Origin: Deltaproteobacteria bacterium
GTDB taxonomy: Bacteria; Myxococcota_A; Polyangia; Polyangiales; Ga0077539
Direction: 5' to 3'
DNA length: 64,000 bases
Assembly (NCBI GenBank): GCA_016218725.1
Contig: JACRDB010000162.1
Coordinates: 1 to 64,000, forward strand
The first letter of the stretch is position 1. Each line of letters begins with the position of its first letter. The notes under the pieces were generated by a model. That model saw only the letters and a list, made by a program, of their open reading frames with translations. It did no database searches and was not told where the DNA came from. Below, piece after piece: positions 8,934-17,449 of the stretch. The translations under genes were made by a program, and so were the position numbers.

Positions 8934-11069
8934 TCACCGGGACCACACCCGGAAGGTGTGTCTCGGCCCCTCGCCAGGGACCGCGAGCGAGACCACGGCG
9001 GTTTCGCCTCGGGGCGGCGCGAGGAAGCGCCCGCGGAGCTCGCCGCCAACGAGCGCGGGGGCCTCGGCCCAGCGCACCCCGGGCGCGAGCTCCATGCGCA
9101 GCAACGACGGGCCCGGGGATACCATCGCGGGGAGCACCCTCACGGTGACCATGGTGCCCGCGGCGGGGCGCTCGGGCTCCACCACGGCCCAGCGAGGCTC
9201 TTCGCGGACGAGCAAGCGGTCCGCGGGGAGGTACCCGAGGTCCTGGGTGAAGCCGCCGGGCCACCGCACGGTGACCTCGGCGCCGGGGAGCGCGCCGATA
9301 CCGATCACCAGCTCCGGCGTGTCGGCGCTCTGGGTGGCGCCTCCCTGGGAGACCGTCCGGACCAGGGTGCGTTCACCCGCGCGCACGCGCACCACGGCCC
9401 CGAGGGCGTCGGTGTTGGATACCGCGCCCCGGAGCTTGAGGAGGAGCGCGTGGCGCCCTTCGCGAGGGAGCTCATTCCGCAGGAGGAGCCCGCGCTCCGG
9501 AGGCCCTGCGCAGAGCGGGCGATAGAGCGCCTGGGCCCCGAGGAGGACGTCCTCGTCGCCGTCGCGGTCGAGGTCCGCGGCGGCCAGCGCGCTCCACCAG
9601 CCAACGGGGTCGAGCCCGTGCCCGGAGGGGGCCTCGACGAAGTGCCCGGAGCCCGTGTTGAGCAGCACCGCGTTGCCTCTCTGGGCGCGGGAGATCGTGA
9701 CGCCGCCGAAGGTGATCACGAGGTCCTGGTCTCCGTCTCGGTCCAGGTCCAGGGCCCTGGGGCTCCAGCTCACCGGGGGGGCGCCCTCGCGCACCCGGAG
9801 GTCAAAGACGTCTTCCACGCGGCGCCGACAGCCGCCGGAGGGGCGGGAGACGCAGTACCAGAGCACGCCGCTGTTGGTGCCGAGGTAGTCGTCGAGGCCG
9901 TCGCCGTCGAGGTCCGAGGCCACGAGGCCCATCGGGGTGTAGGTGAGGCCCGTGAAGCCATCGAGCTCGTCCCAGAGCGCCAGCGAGAGGTCCCCGCGGG
10001 CGTTGATGGACGACCGCCGCTGCGTCGAGAGCCACGCCCCGACGTGGCGGTAGGACTCCGGAGGGAGCAGCCGAGGGAGCGGACAGGGCACCCGGCCCTC
10101 CAACGAGGTGGCGTCAATGGTGGCGGCGGCGTCATTGGCGACCAGGAGGTCCTGGCGCCCGTCGTGGTCGAGGTCCGTCGGCAGCGCGAGCCAGGTGAAG
10201 CCCGGGTCGTCGAGGGGCTCGGCGGGAGCGCTCCAGCGGCCGTCGGGCCGCGCGAGGAGCACGCGATCGAAGTAGCTCCGCCGCGGGTCCGTGCCGCCGT
10301 ACCCCGCGACGACGTCCGTGAGCCCGTCCAGATCGAGGTCCGCGAGGCGCACCGAGAGGGGCACCCCTTCGCCTCCCTCCGGGAGCTGTCCCAGCACGCG
10401 CTCGGTGAAGCGACCGGTGCCGTCGTTGTCATGAACGCGGAGCGCGGCGCGCTCGCCGGGAGGGGCGTCGCGGCGACGCCCTCCAAGGACCAGGTCGGGG
10501 TCGCCGTCGCGGTCCAGGTCGCCGAGGATCATCGCGTAGGCGCCGAGGCCCGCGAGGCCCGCGCGCGCGGTGACGTCCTCCAGGGCCTCGCCCGCGTCGT
10601 TGCGCAGCACCGTCAGGGCGCCGAGGGCCCCGAGCGCCGGACCGGCCTCCGCGACGATCGCGTCGATCCACCCGTCGCCGTCGATGTCCCCGAGGGCCAC
10701 GGCGGTCATGGTCCCCGGCCCGGGAGCGCCGCAGAACCAGCGACCGCACCCGGAGGCCGCCAACGGGAAGCGCTCCCCTCGCGCAGGGGGCGTGTCTGCC
10801 ACCGTCACCTCCGGGGGCGCGTCCGGGGGTGCAGCGTCCGCTAGCGAGGTGCGGTCCTCCGCGGTGTCCATGGCACGCTTGCTGTCCGGAGAGAGTACGA
10901 AGACTCCGTCGTCGGTCTCGCTCGGAGCATCCGTGGCGTCGAAAACCTCGGCTGCGGCGCTCTCCGCGGGAGCGTCTGGCGCCGTGCTGTCAGGGGATGA
11001 CGACGGCGGGGCCACGCACGACCACAACGCCACCACGACCGGAAGGAGGCTCCCCCAGCGACGCACCAT
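8934..11069 (-). CDS. FG-GAP/VCBS-repeat lipoprotein with ASPIC/UnbV C-terminal domain
   Basis: 711-aa predicted lipoprotein. The signal peptide ends at a lipobox (A-L-W-S-C, Cys18), followed by a Ser/Ala/Asp-rich linker. Seven or more repeats carry the calcium-loop signature of FG-GAP/VCBS repeats (DIDGDG, DLDRDGDPD, DLDHDGRQD, DLDGDGLDD, DLDRDGDED). The last 170 residues contain an ASPIC/UnbV-like segment (GAVVRVRAGER, SQGGATQSADTPEL, VRWPGG), as in CRTAC1-like proteins. Repeats of this kind form beta-propellers that bind Ca2+; the ligand is unknown. The ATG at 11069 gives a good signal peptide. It converges with the beta-helix array. Confidence 0.9.
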   Translation of the reverse strand: MVRRWGSLLPVVVALWSCVAPPSSSPDSTAPDAPAESAAAEVFDATDAPSETDDGVFVLSPDSKRAMDTAEDRTSLADAAPPDAPPEVTVADTPPARGERFPLAASGCGRWFCGAPGPGTMTAVALGDIDGDGWIDAIVAEAGPALGALGALTVLRNDAGEALEDVTARAGLAGLGAYAMILGDLDRDGDPDLVLGGRRRDAPPGERAALRVHDNDGTGRFTERVLGQLPEGGEGVPLSVRLADLDLDGLTDVVAGYGGTDPRRSYFDRVLLARPDGRWSAPAEPLDDPGFTWLALPTDLDHDGRQDLLVANDAAATIDATSLEGRVPCPLPRLLPPESYRHVGAWLSTQRRSSINARGDLSLALWDELDGFTGLTYTPMGLVASDLDGDGLDDYLGTNSGVLWYCVSRPSGGCRRRVEDVFDLRVREGAPPVSWSPRALDLDRDGDQDLVITFGGVTISRAQRGNAVLLNTGSGHFVEAPSGHGLDPVGWWSALAAADLDRDGDEDVLLGAQALYRPLCAGPPERGLLLRNELPREGRHALLLKLRGAVSNTDALGAVVRVRAGERTLVRTVSQGGATQSADTPELVIGIGALPGAEVTVRWPGGFTQDLGYLPADRLLVREEPRWAVVEPERPAAGTMVTVRVLPAMVSPGPSLLRMELAPGVRWAEAPALVGGELRGRFLAPPRGETAVVSLAVPGEGPRHTFRVWSR

Positions 11070-11102
11070 GACCCGTTCCCATCATCAAACCCACGGACGA
11101 CG

Positions 11103-11131
11103 GGTGCGGTCAAGAGTCCGCAGGTGCGGTC
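11103..11131. repeat. 9-bp direct repeat, 20-bp period, upstream of FG-GAP gene
   Basis: GGTGCGGTC occurs at 11103-11111 and 11123-11131, 34 bp upstream of the minus-strand start at 11069. A period of 20 bp (about two helical turns) is what a dimeric activator or repressor would bind; this is inference only. Confidence 0.35.
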
Positions 11132-11187
11132 TAATGGTCCTGCGATGTGATGAAACGTACGCGACGTAGGTGGAGGTAGTCAGGTCT

Positions 11188-12894
11188 TCAGGGAAAGGGT
11201 GAGAACCGGATCGCGAGGCCGTTGGAGAGGCTGCCGAAGCTGGTGGTGGGGTACACGGCGGCCATGGTGCCGGTCTCGTCCTGGAGGCCGACGATGGACT
11301 CGGGGCCCGTGACGCCGGAGCCGGAGATGGACCGGTAGACGAAGTCCAGGGTCTGAGTGCCCTCGTTCAAGATGAGCTCCATGGACATGACCCCTGGCGG
11401 GCTGGAGGAGGAGGTGGTCCCGACGCTGGACCAGTACACGACGAACTGCCGGCTCGGGGCCGCGCCGAAGGTGGCCGTGCAGACGCTGAAGCCTCGGGTG
11501 TAGAGCGAGCGCCCGCCGACGAAGACCGCGGGCCTGGGCGCCGACATGTTGGGCAGGCTGTACCTCCCATTGAGCCCGAGGCCGAAGGGCGAGGCCCCGA
11601 ACTGGATGTACCCGCTGGCGCTCACGACGAGCTCCGAGTACGTGAGGTTCCAGAACCGGAAGGGGAAGGGGATGGGGATGCCGGTCTCGTACTGGTACGG
11701 GAAGCCGCTGCCCAGGGAGACCACCCGGCGCGCCGGGGCCGAGCATGCGTCCAGGAACGCCGTGGGGATCGGCGCCACGGTGTAGCCCGTGACCAGCGTG
11801 GTGCAGGCCCCTCCCACGCACGAGCGCCCCGCGGGGCACACGCCCCCGCAGCGGCCGCAGTTGTTACGGTCGGAGTTGAAGTTGGCCTCGCAGCCATTGG
11901 CGGCGCTCATGTCGCAGTCCCGGAAGCCCCCGGAGCACGCGAGGATCGCGCAGGCCCCGCTGGAGCACAGCCCGATGGCGTTGGGCGGGTTGCAGGCCCT
12001 GCCGCACGCCCCGCAGTGCGTGAGGGACGTATCCAGGTCCGTCTCGCAGCCGTTGAGCACGCTGCCGTCGCAGTTTCCGTAGGGCGCCTCGCAGGTGAGG
12101 GCGCACACGCCCGCGGCGCAGGTGGCCCTGCCCCGCATGGAGGGGCACACGGTGGTACAGCTCCCGCAGTGCGTCGGGTCCGAGGCGGTGTTCAGGCACG
12201 CCGTGCCGCAGCAGGTCTCGCCCGCCGGGCAGCTCCTACCGGGGCCGCAGCCGGCGACGCAGCGGCGGTCGCGGCACACGCGCCCGATGGCGCAATTTGT
12301 GTCCGTCATGCACTCGCCGCACTGGTGCGAGGCCACGTCGCAGAAGGGCGTCATGGGCGTGGCCATGCAGTCCAGGGCCGAGCGGCAGCCCGGGGCGCAC
12401 GCGCCCATGGCGCCGTCGCAGTAGGAGCCCCGGGGGCAACTGTCCGCGGTGGCCAGGCACCCGACGCAGCGGCCCGAGAGCAGGTCGCAGAGGGTCCTCC
12501 CGGCCATGCCCGCGCAGTCCATGTCCCGGCGGCAGCGGGTGCCTGCGTCCCCGGGCGCCCCCGTGTCCCCGGCGTCGGGGACGGCGGTGTCCGGGGCGGC
12601 GGTGTCCTCCAGGGAGGAGTCTGGCAGCGCCGTGTCGGGCAGCGAGGTGTCGGGCGCCGCCGTGTCCCGCACGGCCGTGTCCATGGGAGGGAGCGTGTCC
12701 GGCGGAGGCCGCGAGTCCGGCAGGAGGGTGTCCGGTGGCGGTGCGGTGTCCGGGACCAGGGTGTCCGGGAGGACGTCCTCGGCGTCGGGGAGCTTGCTGT
12801 CCTCGCCGGCGTCCTCGGGGCCCGGGGGGAAGTCCCGGCGCCCGGAGCAGGCCGCGGCGAGGAGGATCAGCGCGAAGGGAAGTGAAGGTCGCAT
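11188..12894 (-). CDS. Cys-rich lipoprotein with C-terminal beta-sandwich domain
   Basis: 568-aa predicted lipoprotein. Signal peptide with Cys16 as lipid site, then a linker of repeated P-D-T/A units (residues 20-118), a Cys-rich region (121-364), and a C-terminal domain (about 370-568). The Cys region contains myxobacterial-type modules in which CGxCGxxC alternates with DCxxxxxNGCE, probably disulfide-bonded. The C-terminal domain (PFPFRFWNLTYSELVVSASGY, LNEGTQTLDFVY) resembles NIDO-like beta-sandwiches of extracellular matrix proteins; that match is tentative. It is 31% or more similar by eye to the next upstream gene, 30 bp away, and probably in the same transcript. Function unknown; surface adhesion or matrix role inferred. 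Confidence 0.85.
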   Translation of the reverse strand: MRPSLPFALILLAAACSGRRDFPPGPEDAGEDSKLPDAEDVLPDTLVPDTAPPPDTLLPDSRPPPDTLPPMDTAVRDTAAPDTSLPDTALPDSSLEDTAAPDTAVPDAGDTGAPGDAGTRCRRDMDCAGMAGRTLCDLLSGRCVGCLATADSCPRGSYCDGAMGACAPGCRSALDCMATPMTPFCDVASHQCGECMTDTNCAIGRVCRDRRCVAGCGPGRSCPAGETCCGTACLNTASDPTHCGSCTTVCPSMRGRATCAAGVCALTCEAPYGNCDGSVLNGCETDLDTSLTHCGACGRACNPPNAIGLCSSGACAILACSGGFRDCDMSAANGCEANFNSDRNNCGRCGGVCPAGRSCVGGACTTLVTGYTVAPIPTAFLDACSAPARRVVSLGSGFPYQYETGIPIPFPFRFWNLTYSELVVSASGYIQFGASPFGLGLNGRYSLPNMSAPRPAVFVGGRSLYTRGFSVCTATFGAAPSRQFVVYWSSVGTTSSSSPPGVMSMELILNEGTQTLDFVYRSISGSGVTGPESIVGLQDETGTMAAVYPTTSFGSLSNGLAIRFSPFP

Positions 12895-12924
12895 GGTGTG
12901 TGTTCCGGGCCTCCGGCGGAGTCC

Positions 12925-14652
12925 TTAGGGCATCGGGGTGAAGCGCAGGGCCACGCCGCTGGCGAGCCGCGAGGCCATGAGGTACGAGTAGGTGGTCCCG
13001 CGGGTGCCGTCCTCGTTCTGCATGCCGACGGAGGCGGAAGAGCCGCTGGTGGAGCTCGCGGGGGTGAGCGTGTCGTAGACGTAGTCCAGGGTGTTCGCGC
13101 CCTCGTTGAGCACGAGCTCCATGGTGAGGTGCGTGGAGCTGTCCAGGTAGTGCTGGGCGTCGCTCCACTGCACGATGAGCCTGCGGTTGGGCGCGGTCCC
13201 CACGGTGGCCACGCAGACGCCGTTGGTGCGCGTCTGGAGCTGCCTGGCGTAGAGGAACGCCGCGGGCCTCGGGGCGCTGGTGGTGGGGTACATCGCCGGG
13301 TTCCAGGGGGAGGTGCGCGGTGAGCCCTCGAAGACCACGAAGCCGCTCACGCTGGCCACCAGGGTGGTCACCGGCACGCCGAAGAACCGGAACGGGAACG
13401 GGATGGGCACCGGGTCCGACGTGAGGCTGAAGGACGTCGACCGCAGGAACTGCGTGTGGCCTGGGAGCGCGCAGGCGTCCACGAAGGCCGCGCTGGAGCC
13501 CGCGAAGGTGTACCGCGTCACCCGCGGGATGCACATGCCGCTGTAGCAGTCCTGGGTGGCCCCGCAGGCCGCGCCGCAGGCGCCGCAGTGCCGCGCGTCC
13601 CGGGTGGTGTCCGCCTCGCAGCCGTTGGCCGCGTCGCGGTCACAATCCTGGAACGGCATGGTGCAGGCCGCCACGAGGCATAGCCCCTCCACGCAGGCCG
13701 CGCGGGCGTTGGCCAGCGAGCACGCGCGGCCGCACATCCCGCAGTTGGTCATGTTCGTGGCGAGGTTGGTCTCGCACCCGTCCGAGGAGATCCGGTTGCA
13801 GTCCCCGAAGCCCATGGCGCAGGCGATGGTGCAGCGCCCGGCCACGCACGCCGGCGTGGCGCCGGCCCCGCCGCAGACCGTGGTGCAGCTCCCGCAGCGC
13901 ATGACGTCGGTCTGGGTGTCCGCGCAGCTCCCGCTGCAACAAAGCTGCCCCGAGGGGCACGGGCGCGTCGGCCCGCAGCCCGGCGTGCACCCGCCCGCGC
14001 GGCACACCTGCCCGGCCGGGCACATCGCGTCCGTGCGGCAGCCGGTGCATCGGCGCGTCGCCGTGTCGCAGAGCATCGCCCCCCCGTCGGCGCCCGTACA
14101 GTCCGCGTCGGTCCTGCAACCCATCCGGCACACGAACGCGAAGCCCTCCTCGTCGCAGTAGGTCCCCGCCCCGCAGGTGTCCGGGATGGACAGGCACTCC
14201 ACGCAGCGCAGGGTCAAGGGCTCGCAGTAGGTCCTCCCGCTGCCCGCGCAGTCCGCGTGGGTGCGGCAGCTCCGAGGGCCGCCGTCGGGCCTCGCGTCCG
14301 CCGCCGTCCCGTCGCCCCCGGCGCCGTCGGTGACCACACTGTCGGTTGTCGTGGTGTCGGGTAGGGCGCTGTCGGTGGGTGTGGTGTCTTGTACGGCCGT
14401 GTCGGGTGGGGTAGTATCCCTGGTGCTGTCCAGCGGGGGGAGGGTGTCCGGGGGAGGGGGAGTGTCTCCGGCGTCCATGGCGTCAAGGTCCGCGGTGTCG
14501 GTCTTGGCGCTATCGGCGACGCCCGTGTCCGGGAAGAGGTCCACGGGGAAGGACTGCTCCGCGGCGCAGGAGGCCCCGAGGAGCGCCGCGGCGAGCGCGA
14601 CGGGGCGGAGCGGGGAGAGGGTCCAGGGAAAAGGCGTTCGGGGCTGATCCAT
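12925..14652 (-). CDS. Cys-rich lipoprotein with C-terminal beta-sandwich domain (paralogue)
   Basis: 575-aa paralogue of the downstream gene with the same order: signal peptide (lipobox G-A-S-C), P-D-T-rich linker, Cys-rich modules, then a domain with VPIPFPFRFFGVPV and LNEGANTLDYVYD. The reading frame is open upstream to 14808, but I chose the ATG at 14652 because it places a positively charged n-region directly before the hydrophobic stretch. An ATG at 14688 is the alternative. It is divergent from the FG-GAP lipoprotein at 14891, with 238 bp between them in which I see no further gene. Function unknown; the tandem pair looks like a duplication. Confidence 0.82.
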   Translation of the reverse strand: MDQPRTPFPWTLSPLRPVALAAALLGASCAAEQSFPVDLFPDTGVADSAKTDTADLDAMDAGDTPPPPDTLPPLDSTRDTTPPDTAVQDTTPTDSALPDTTTTDSVVTDGAGGDGTAADARPDGGPRSCRTHADCAGSGRTYCEPLTLRCVECLSIPDTCGAGTYCDEEGFAFVCRMGCRTDADCTGADGGAMLCDTATRRCTGCRTDAMCPAGQVCRAGGCTPGCGPTRPCPSGQLCCSGSCADTQTDVMRCGSCTTVCGGAGATPACVAGRCTIACAMGFGDCNRISSDGCETNLATNMTNCGMCGRACSLANARAACVEGLCLVAACTMPFQDCDRDAANGCEADTTRDARHCGACGAACGATQDCYSGMCIPRVTRYTFAGSSAAFVDACALPGHTQFLRSTSFSLTSDPVPIPFPFRFFGVPVTTLVASVSGFVVFEGSPRTSPWNPAMYPTTSAPRPAAFLYARQLQTRTNGVCVATVGTAPNRRLIVQWSDAQHYLDSSTHLTMELVLNEGANTLDYVYDTLTPASSTSGSSASVGMQNEDGTRGTTYSYLMASRLASGVALRFTPMP

Positions 14653-14890
14653 CCTGTGGGCTCTCGGGTCGGGGCGCTGGGGCACCATGGCCCCGCGCAA
14701 GGCAATAAGGGAGCGTACCGGTGCACTCCTAGGAATGCCCGCGAAACCGTTGCAAGGCAAGGCTCCGGCACCGATCCCGAGGGTCCGGGGTGTCCCGGGC
14801 GTGCGCAAGGGATGTTCGGGGGGCCACGGGGTTCTGGTAGGCTTTCCGGGAGCCGCCTTGCTTCCCTCTCAATGGAGCCGAAGGAACGCC

Positions 14891-17446
14891 GTGAACCTCC
14901 GAACGAGCCTCTTCGTCCTGGTCGCGCTGGCCGCGTGCAACGGGAACAACCGCCCGGGCACCATCGGGAACCTCAACGCCGACGTGCCCTATGGCTTCGA
15001 TCTCATCGATGGGACCCTGGTGCCCTTCGATCGCCCGGAGGGGGGCTCCCTGGACCGCGGCGGCGACGCCACGGGGGACCGAGAGACCATGGACTCCGGG
15101 GCGCTGCCCGACGGGGAGACCCCCGAAGGGGGCGGGGACGCAGGCGGCGACACCGCCACCGCGGACCTGCCCGACGGGGCGTGCTCCCTGGACCTGGCGA
15201 CGGACCCGCGGCACTGCGGGCGCTGCGGCAATGACTGCACCGCCCTCCCCGGCGTGGACCCCGCGCGGGCGCGCTGCGCGGACGGGCGCTGCGTGGTGTC
15301 CGACGCCTGCGCGCCGGGCCGCGCGGACTGCGACACCATGGCCGCCACGGGCTGCGAGGCGTCCCTGTCGGCCGCGGAGACCTGCGGGGCGTGCACCGTG
15401 CGCTGCGCGTCGCCTACGCCCATGTGCTCGGCGATGACCACCGACGCGGGGATGAGCTTCGGCTGCACCCGCGGGTGCATGGAGCCCACCACGGACGTGT
15501 GCGGGGACTCCTGCGTGAACCTCCGGACGGACACCACCCACTGCGGCCGCTGCGGCAACGCCTGCCCCATGGGCACCAACGCCATCACCACCTGCGCCAT
15601 GGGCGCCTGCGGGTACATGTGCGGGTCGGGCTTCTCGGACTGCGACATGGACCGCACCCCGGGCTGCGAGACCGCCACGGGCACCGACGTGAGGAACTGC
15701 GGTCGCTGCGGCAACGCCTGCCCCACGGCGACCAACGCCATGGCCTCCTGCGCCATGGGCATGTGCCGCATCGCGTGCAACATGGGCTTCGGCGACTGCG
15801 ACATGATGGCCGCCAACGGCTGCGAGCAGGACCTCGCCTCGGACCCGGACAACTGCGGGGCGTGCCGCAACCCGTGCCGGGTCACCAACGGCACCGCCGT
15901 GTGCATGATGGGCACGTGCGACATCACCTGCGACCCGGGCTTCTACCGCGAGGGCAACATGTGCCTCCCGGTGCCCCCCCCGAGGCTCACCCGCCCCGTG
16001 AGCGGCACGCTGGTGACGTCCCGCAGGCCTACCTTCCGCTGGGAGCGCGGCAGCGCCACCGAGAGCGTGGTGCTGGAGATCTGCCGAGACCGCGGCTGCG
16101 GCACCATCGCGGCCACCATCGAGGCCGACGGGAACTTCGTCACGCCCTCGGCGGACCTGCCCGCGGGGGTGCTCTTCTGGCGGGGCCGCGGGCGAAACCG
16201 TGGCTCCACCGGCCGCACCTCCAGCGCCGTCTGGGAGTTCCGCGTGCCCGCCCGCTCGGCCGCGGCAAACAACGTGTGGGGCAACTTCGTGGACGTCAAC
16301 GGTGATGGCTACACGGACCTCCTCGTGGGCGCCCGGGACGCCGCCGGGGCCTTCGTGTACGCCGGAAGCATGGGCGCGGGCCTCGGGACCGTCGCCCTGG
16401 CGACCTTGTCCTCCGCGGCCAGCATGGGCTTCGGGCGCGCCGTGACGGGCGCCGGGGACGTCAACGGCGATGGCTACACGGACTTCCTGGTGGGCGCCCC
16501 CGGGGCCGGCAGGGTCCTGGCCTACCACGGCGGGAGCATGGGCCTGGGCATGACCCCGGCCACCATGAGCGCCGCCCTCACCGGCGCCGGCGGCGCCATC
16601 GCCTTTGCCGGGGACCTGAACCGCGACGGCTACGGAGACGTGCTCTCCGGCGTGCCCGGCGCCAACATCGTCCAGGTGTTCACCGGGAGCATGGCGGGCC
16701 TCGGGTCCTCCGGCGTGGGCCTGACGGCCCCGATGGGCGCCACCGGGTACGGCCGCCTCGTGGCCGGCGCCGGGGACACCAACGACGACGGCCTGGACGA
16801 CGTCCTCGTCGGCGCCGACGGGGCCGTGTTCCTTCACGTGGGGGTCCTGGGCATGGGCGTCGGGGGCTCCATGATCCTGTCGGCCACGCCCGCTCGCATC
16901 GGCCCCCCCAGCGGCGCCATGGGCTTCGCCGCCAGCGCCGCGTCCGCCGGGGACCTGAACGGCGACGGCGTGCTCGACGTCGCCGTCGGGGCCCCGGGCA
17001 GCGCCCAGGTGTTCGTCTACCACGGCGCCCGCGCGGGGATCGCCACCACGCCCTCGGTCACCCTGGCGGGGCCGCCGGCGTCGTCCTTTGGCGTGGCCGT
17101 CCTGAGCGCCGGGGACACCAACGGCGACGGCTACGGCGACCTCCTGGTGGGCGCCCGCGGCGCCGCCATCGCGTACCTGTACCTCGGCGGCCCGAGGGGC
17201 GTCCCCACGGAGGCCGCCCTCTCCCTCGCGGCGCCCTCGGGCGTGGATCCCGCCAGCGTGGTGCTCGCGAGCGCGGGGGACGTCAACGGCGACGGCCGCG
17301 ACGACGTCGCCCTCGGAGACCCCAGCGCCAATCGCGTGGTGGTCTTCCACGCCACCGTGGACGGCTTCGCTTCCATGCCGTCAACTACGTTGACCAGCAG
17401 CGCGGGTTCGGGCTTTGGCAGCGCGCTCTTTGGCGCCTGGCGGTGA
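14891..17446 (+). CDS. Cys-rich plus FG-GAP (integrin-alpha-like) lipoprotein
   Basis: 851-aa predicted lipoprotein. The GTG at 14891 is preceded by AAGGA and yields a signal peptide ending at Cys16 (A-A-C). An upstream ATG frame (14687) adds a hydrophilic leader and is rejected. Order: acidic Gly-rich linker; five to six Cys modules (CGRCGNxC, DCDMxxxxGCE) to about residue 350; a fibronectin-like segment (RRPTFRWERG); then about seven FG-GAP repeats (DVNGDGYTDLLVGA and variants). This combination of disulfide modules and a Ca2+-binding propeller suggests a cell-surface adhesin or matrix protein. The Cys modules are shared with the divergent pair to the left, so this is a small paralogous neighbourhood. 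Ligand unknown. Confidence 0.87.
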   Translation: MNLRTSLFVLVALAACNGNNRPGTIGNLNADVPYGFDLIDGTLVPFDRPEGGSLDRGGDATGDRETMDSGALPDGETPEGGGDAGGDTATADLPDGACSLDLATDPRHCGRCGNDCTALPGVDPARARCADGRCVVSDACAPGRADCDTMAATGCEASLSAAETCGACTVRCASPTPMCSAMTTDAGMSFGCTRGCMEPTTDVCGDSCVNLRTDTTHCGRCGNACPMGTNAITTCAMGACGYMCGSGFSDCDMDRTPGCETATGTDVRNCGRCGNACPTATNAMASCAMGMCRIACNMGFGDCDMMAANGCEQDLASDPDNCGACRNPCRVTNGTAVCMMGTCDITCDPGFYREGNMCLPVPPPRLTRPVSGTLVTSRRPTFRWERGSATESVVLEICRDRGCGTIAATIEADGNFVTPSADLPAGVLFWRGRGRNRGSTGRTSSAVWEFRVPARSAAANNVWGNFVDVNGDGYTDLLVGARDAAGAFVYAGSMGAGLGTVALATLSSAASMGFGRAVTGAGDVNGDGYTDFLVGAPGAGRVLAYHGGSMGLGMTPATMSAALTGAGGAIAFAGDLNRDGYGDVLSGVPGANIVQVFTGSMAGLGSSGVGLTAPMGATGYGRLVAGAGDTNDDGLDDVLVGADGAVFLHVGVLGMGVGGSMILSATPARIGPPSGAMGFAASAASAGDLNGDGVLDVAVGAPGSAQVFVYHGARAGIATTPSVTLAGPPASSFGVAVLSAGDTNGDGYGDLLVGARGAAIAYLYLGGPRGVPTEAALSLAAPSGVDPASVVLASAGDVNGDGRDDVALGDPSANRVVVFHATVDGFASMPSTTLTSSAGSGFGSALFGAWR

Positions 17447-17449
17447 GCT

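Noticed and set aside
8944..8960. CACACC-N5-GGTGTG hairpin as a terminator for the beta-helix array
   Set aside because: It lies within the last codons of the convergent gene, the stem is only 6 bp and no U-tract follows in either direction.
14729..17350. 873-codon minus-strand frame antisense to the FG-GAP lipoprotein
   Set aside because: Low-complexity Gly/Ala/His/Val composition produced by the repeated GGCGAC codons of the real gene.
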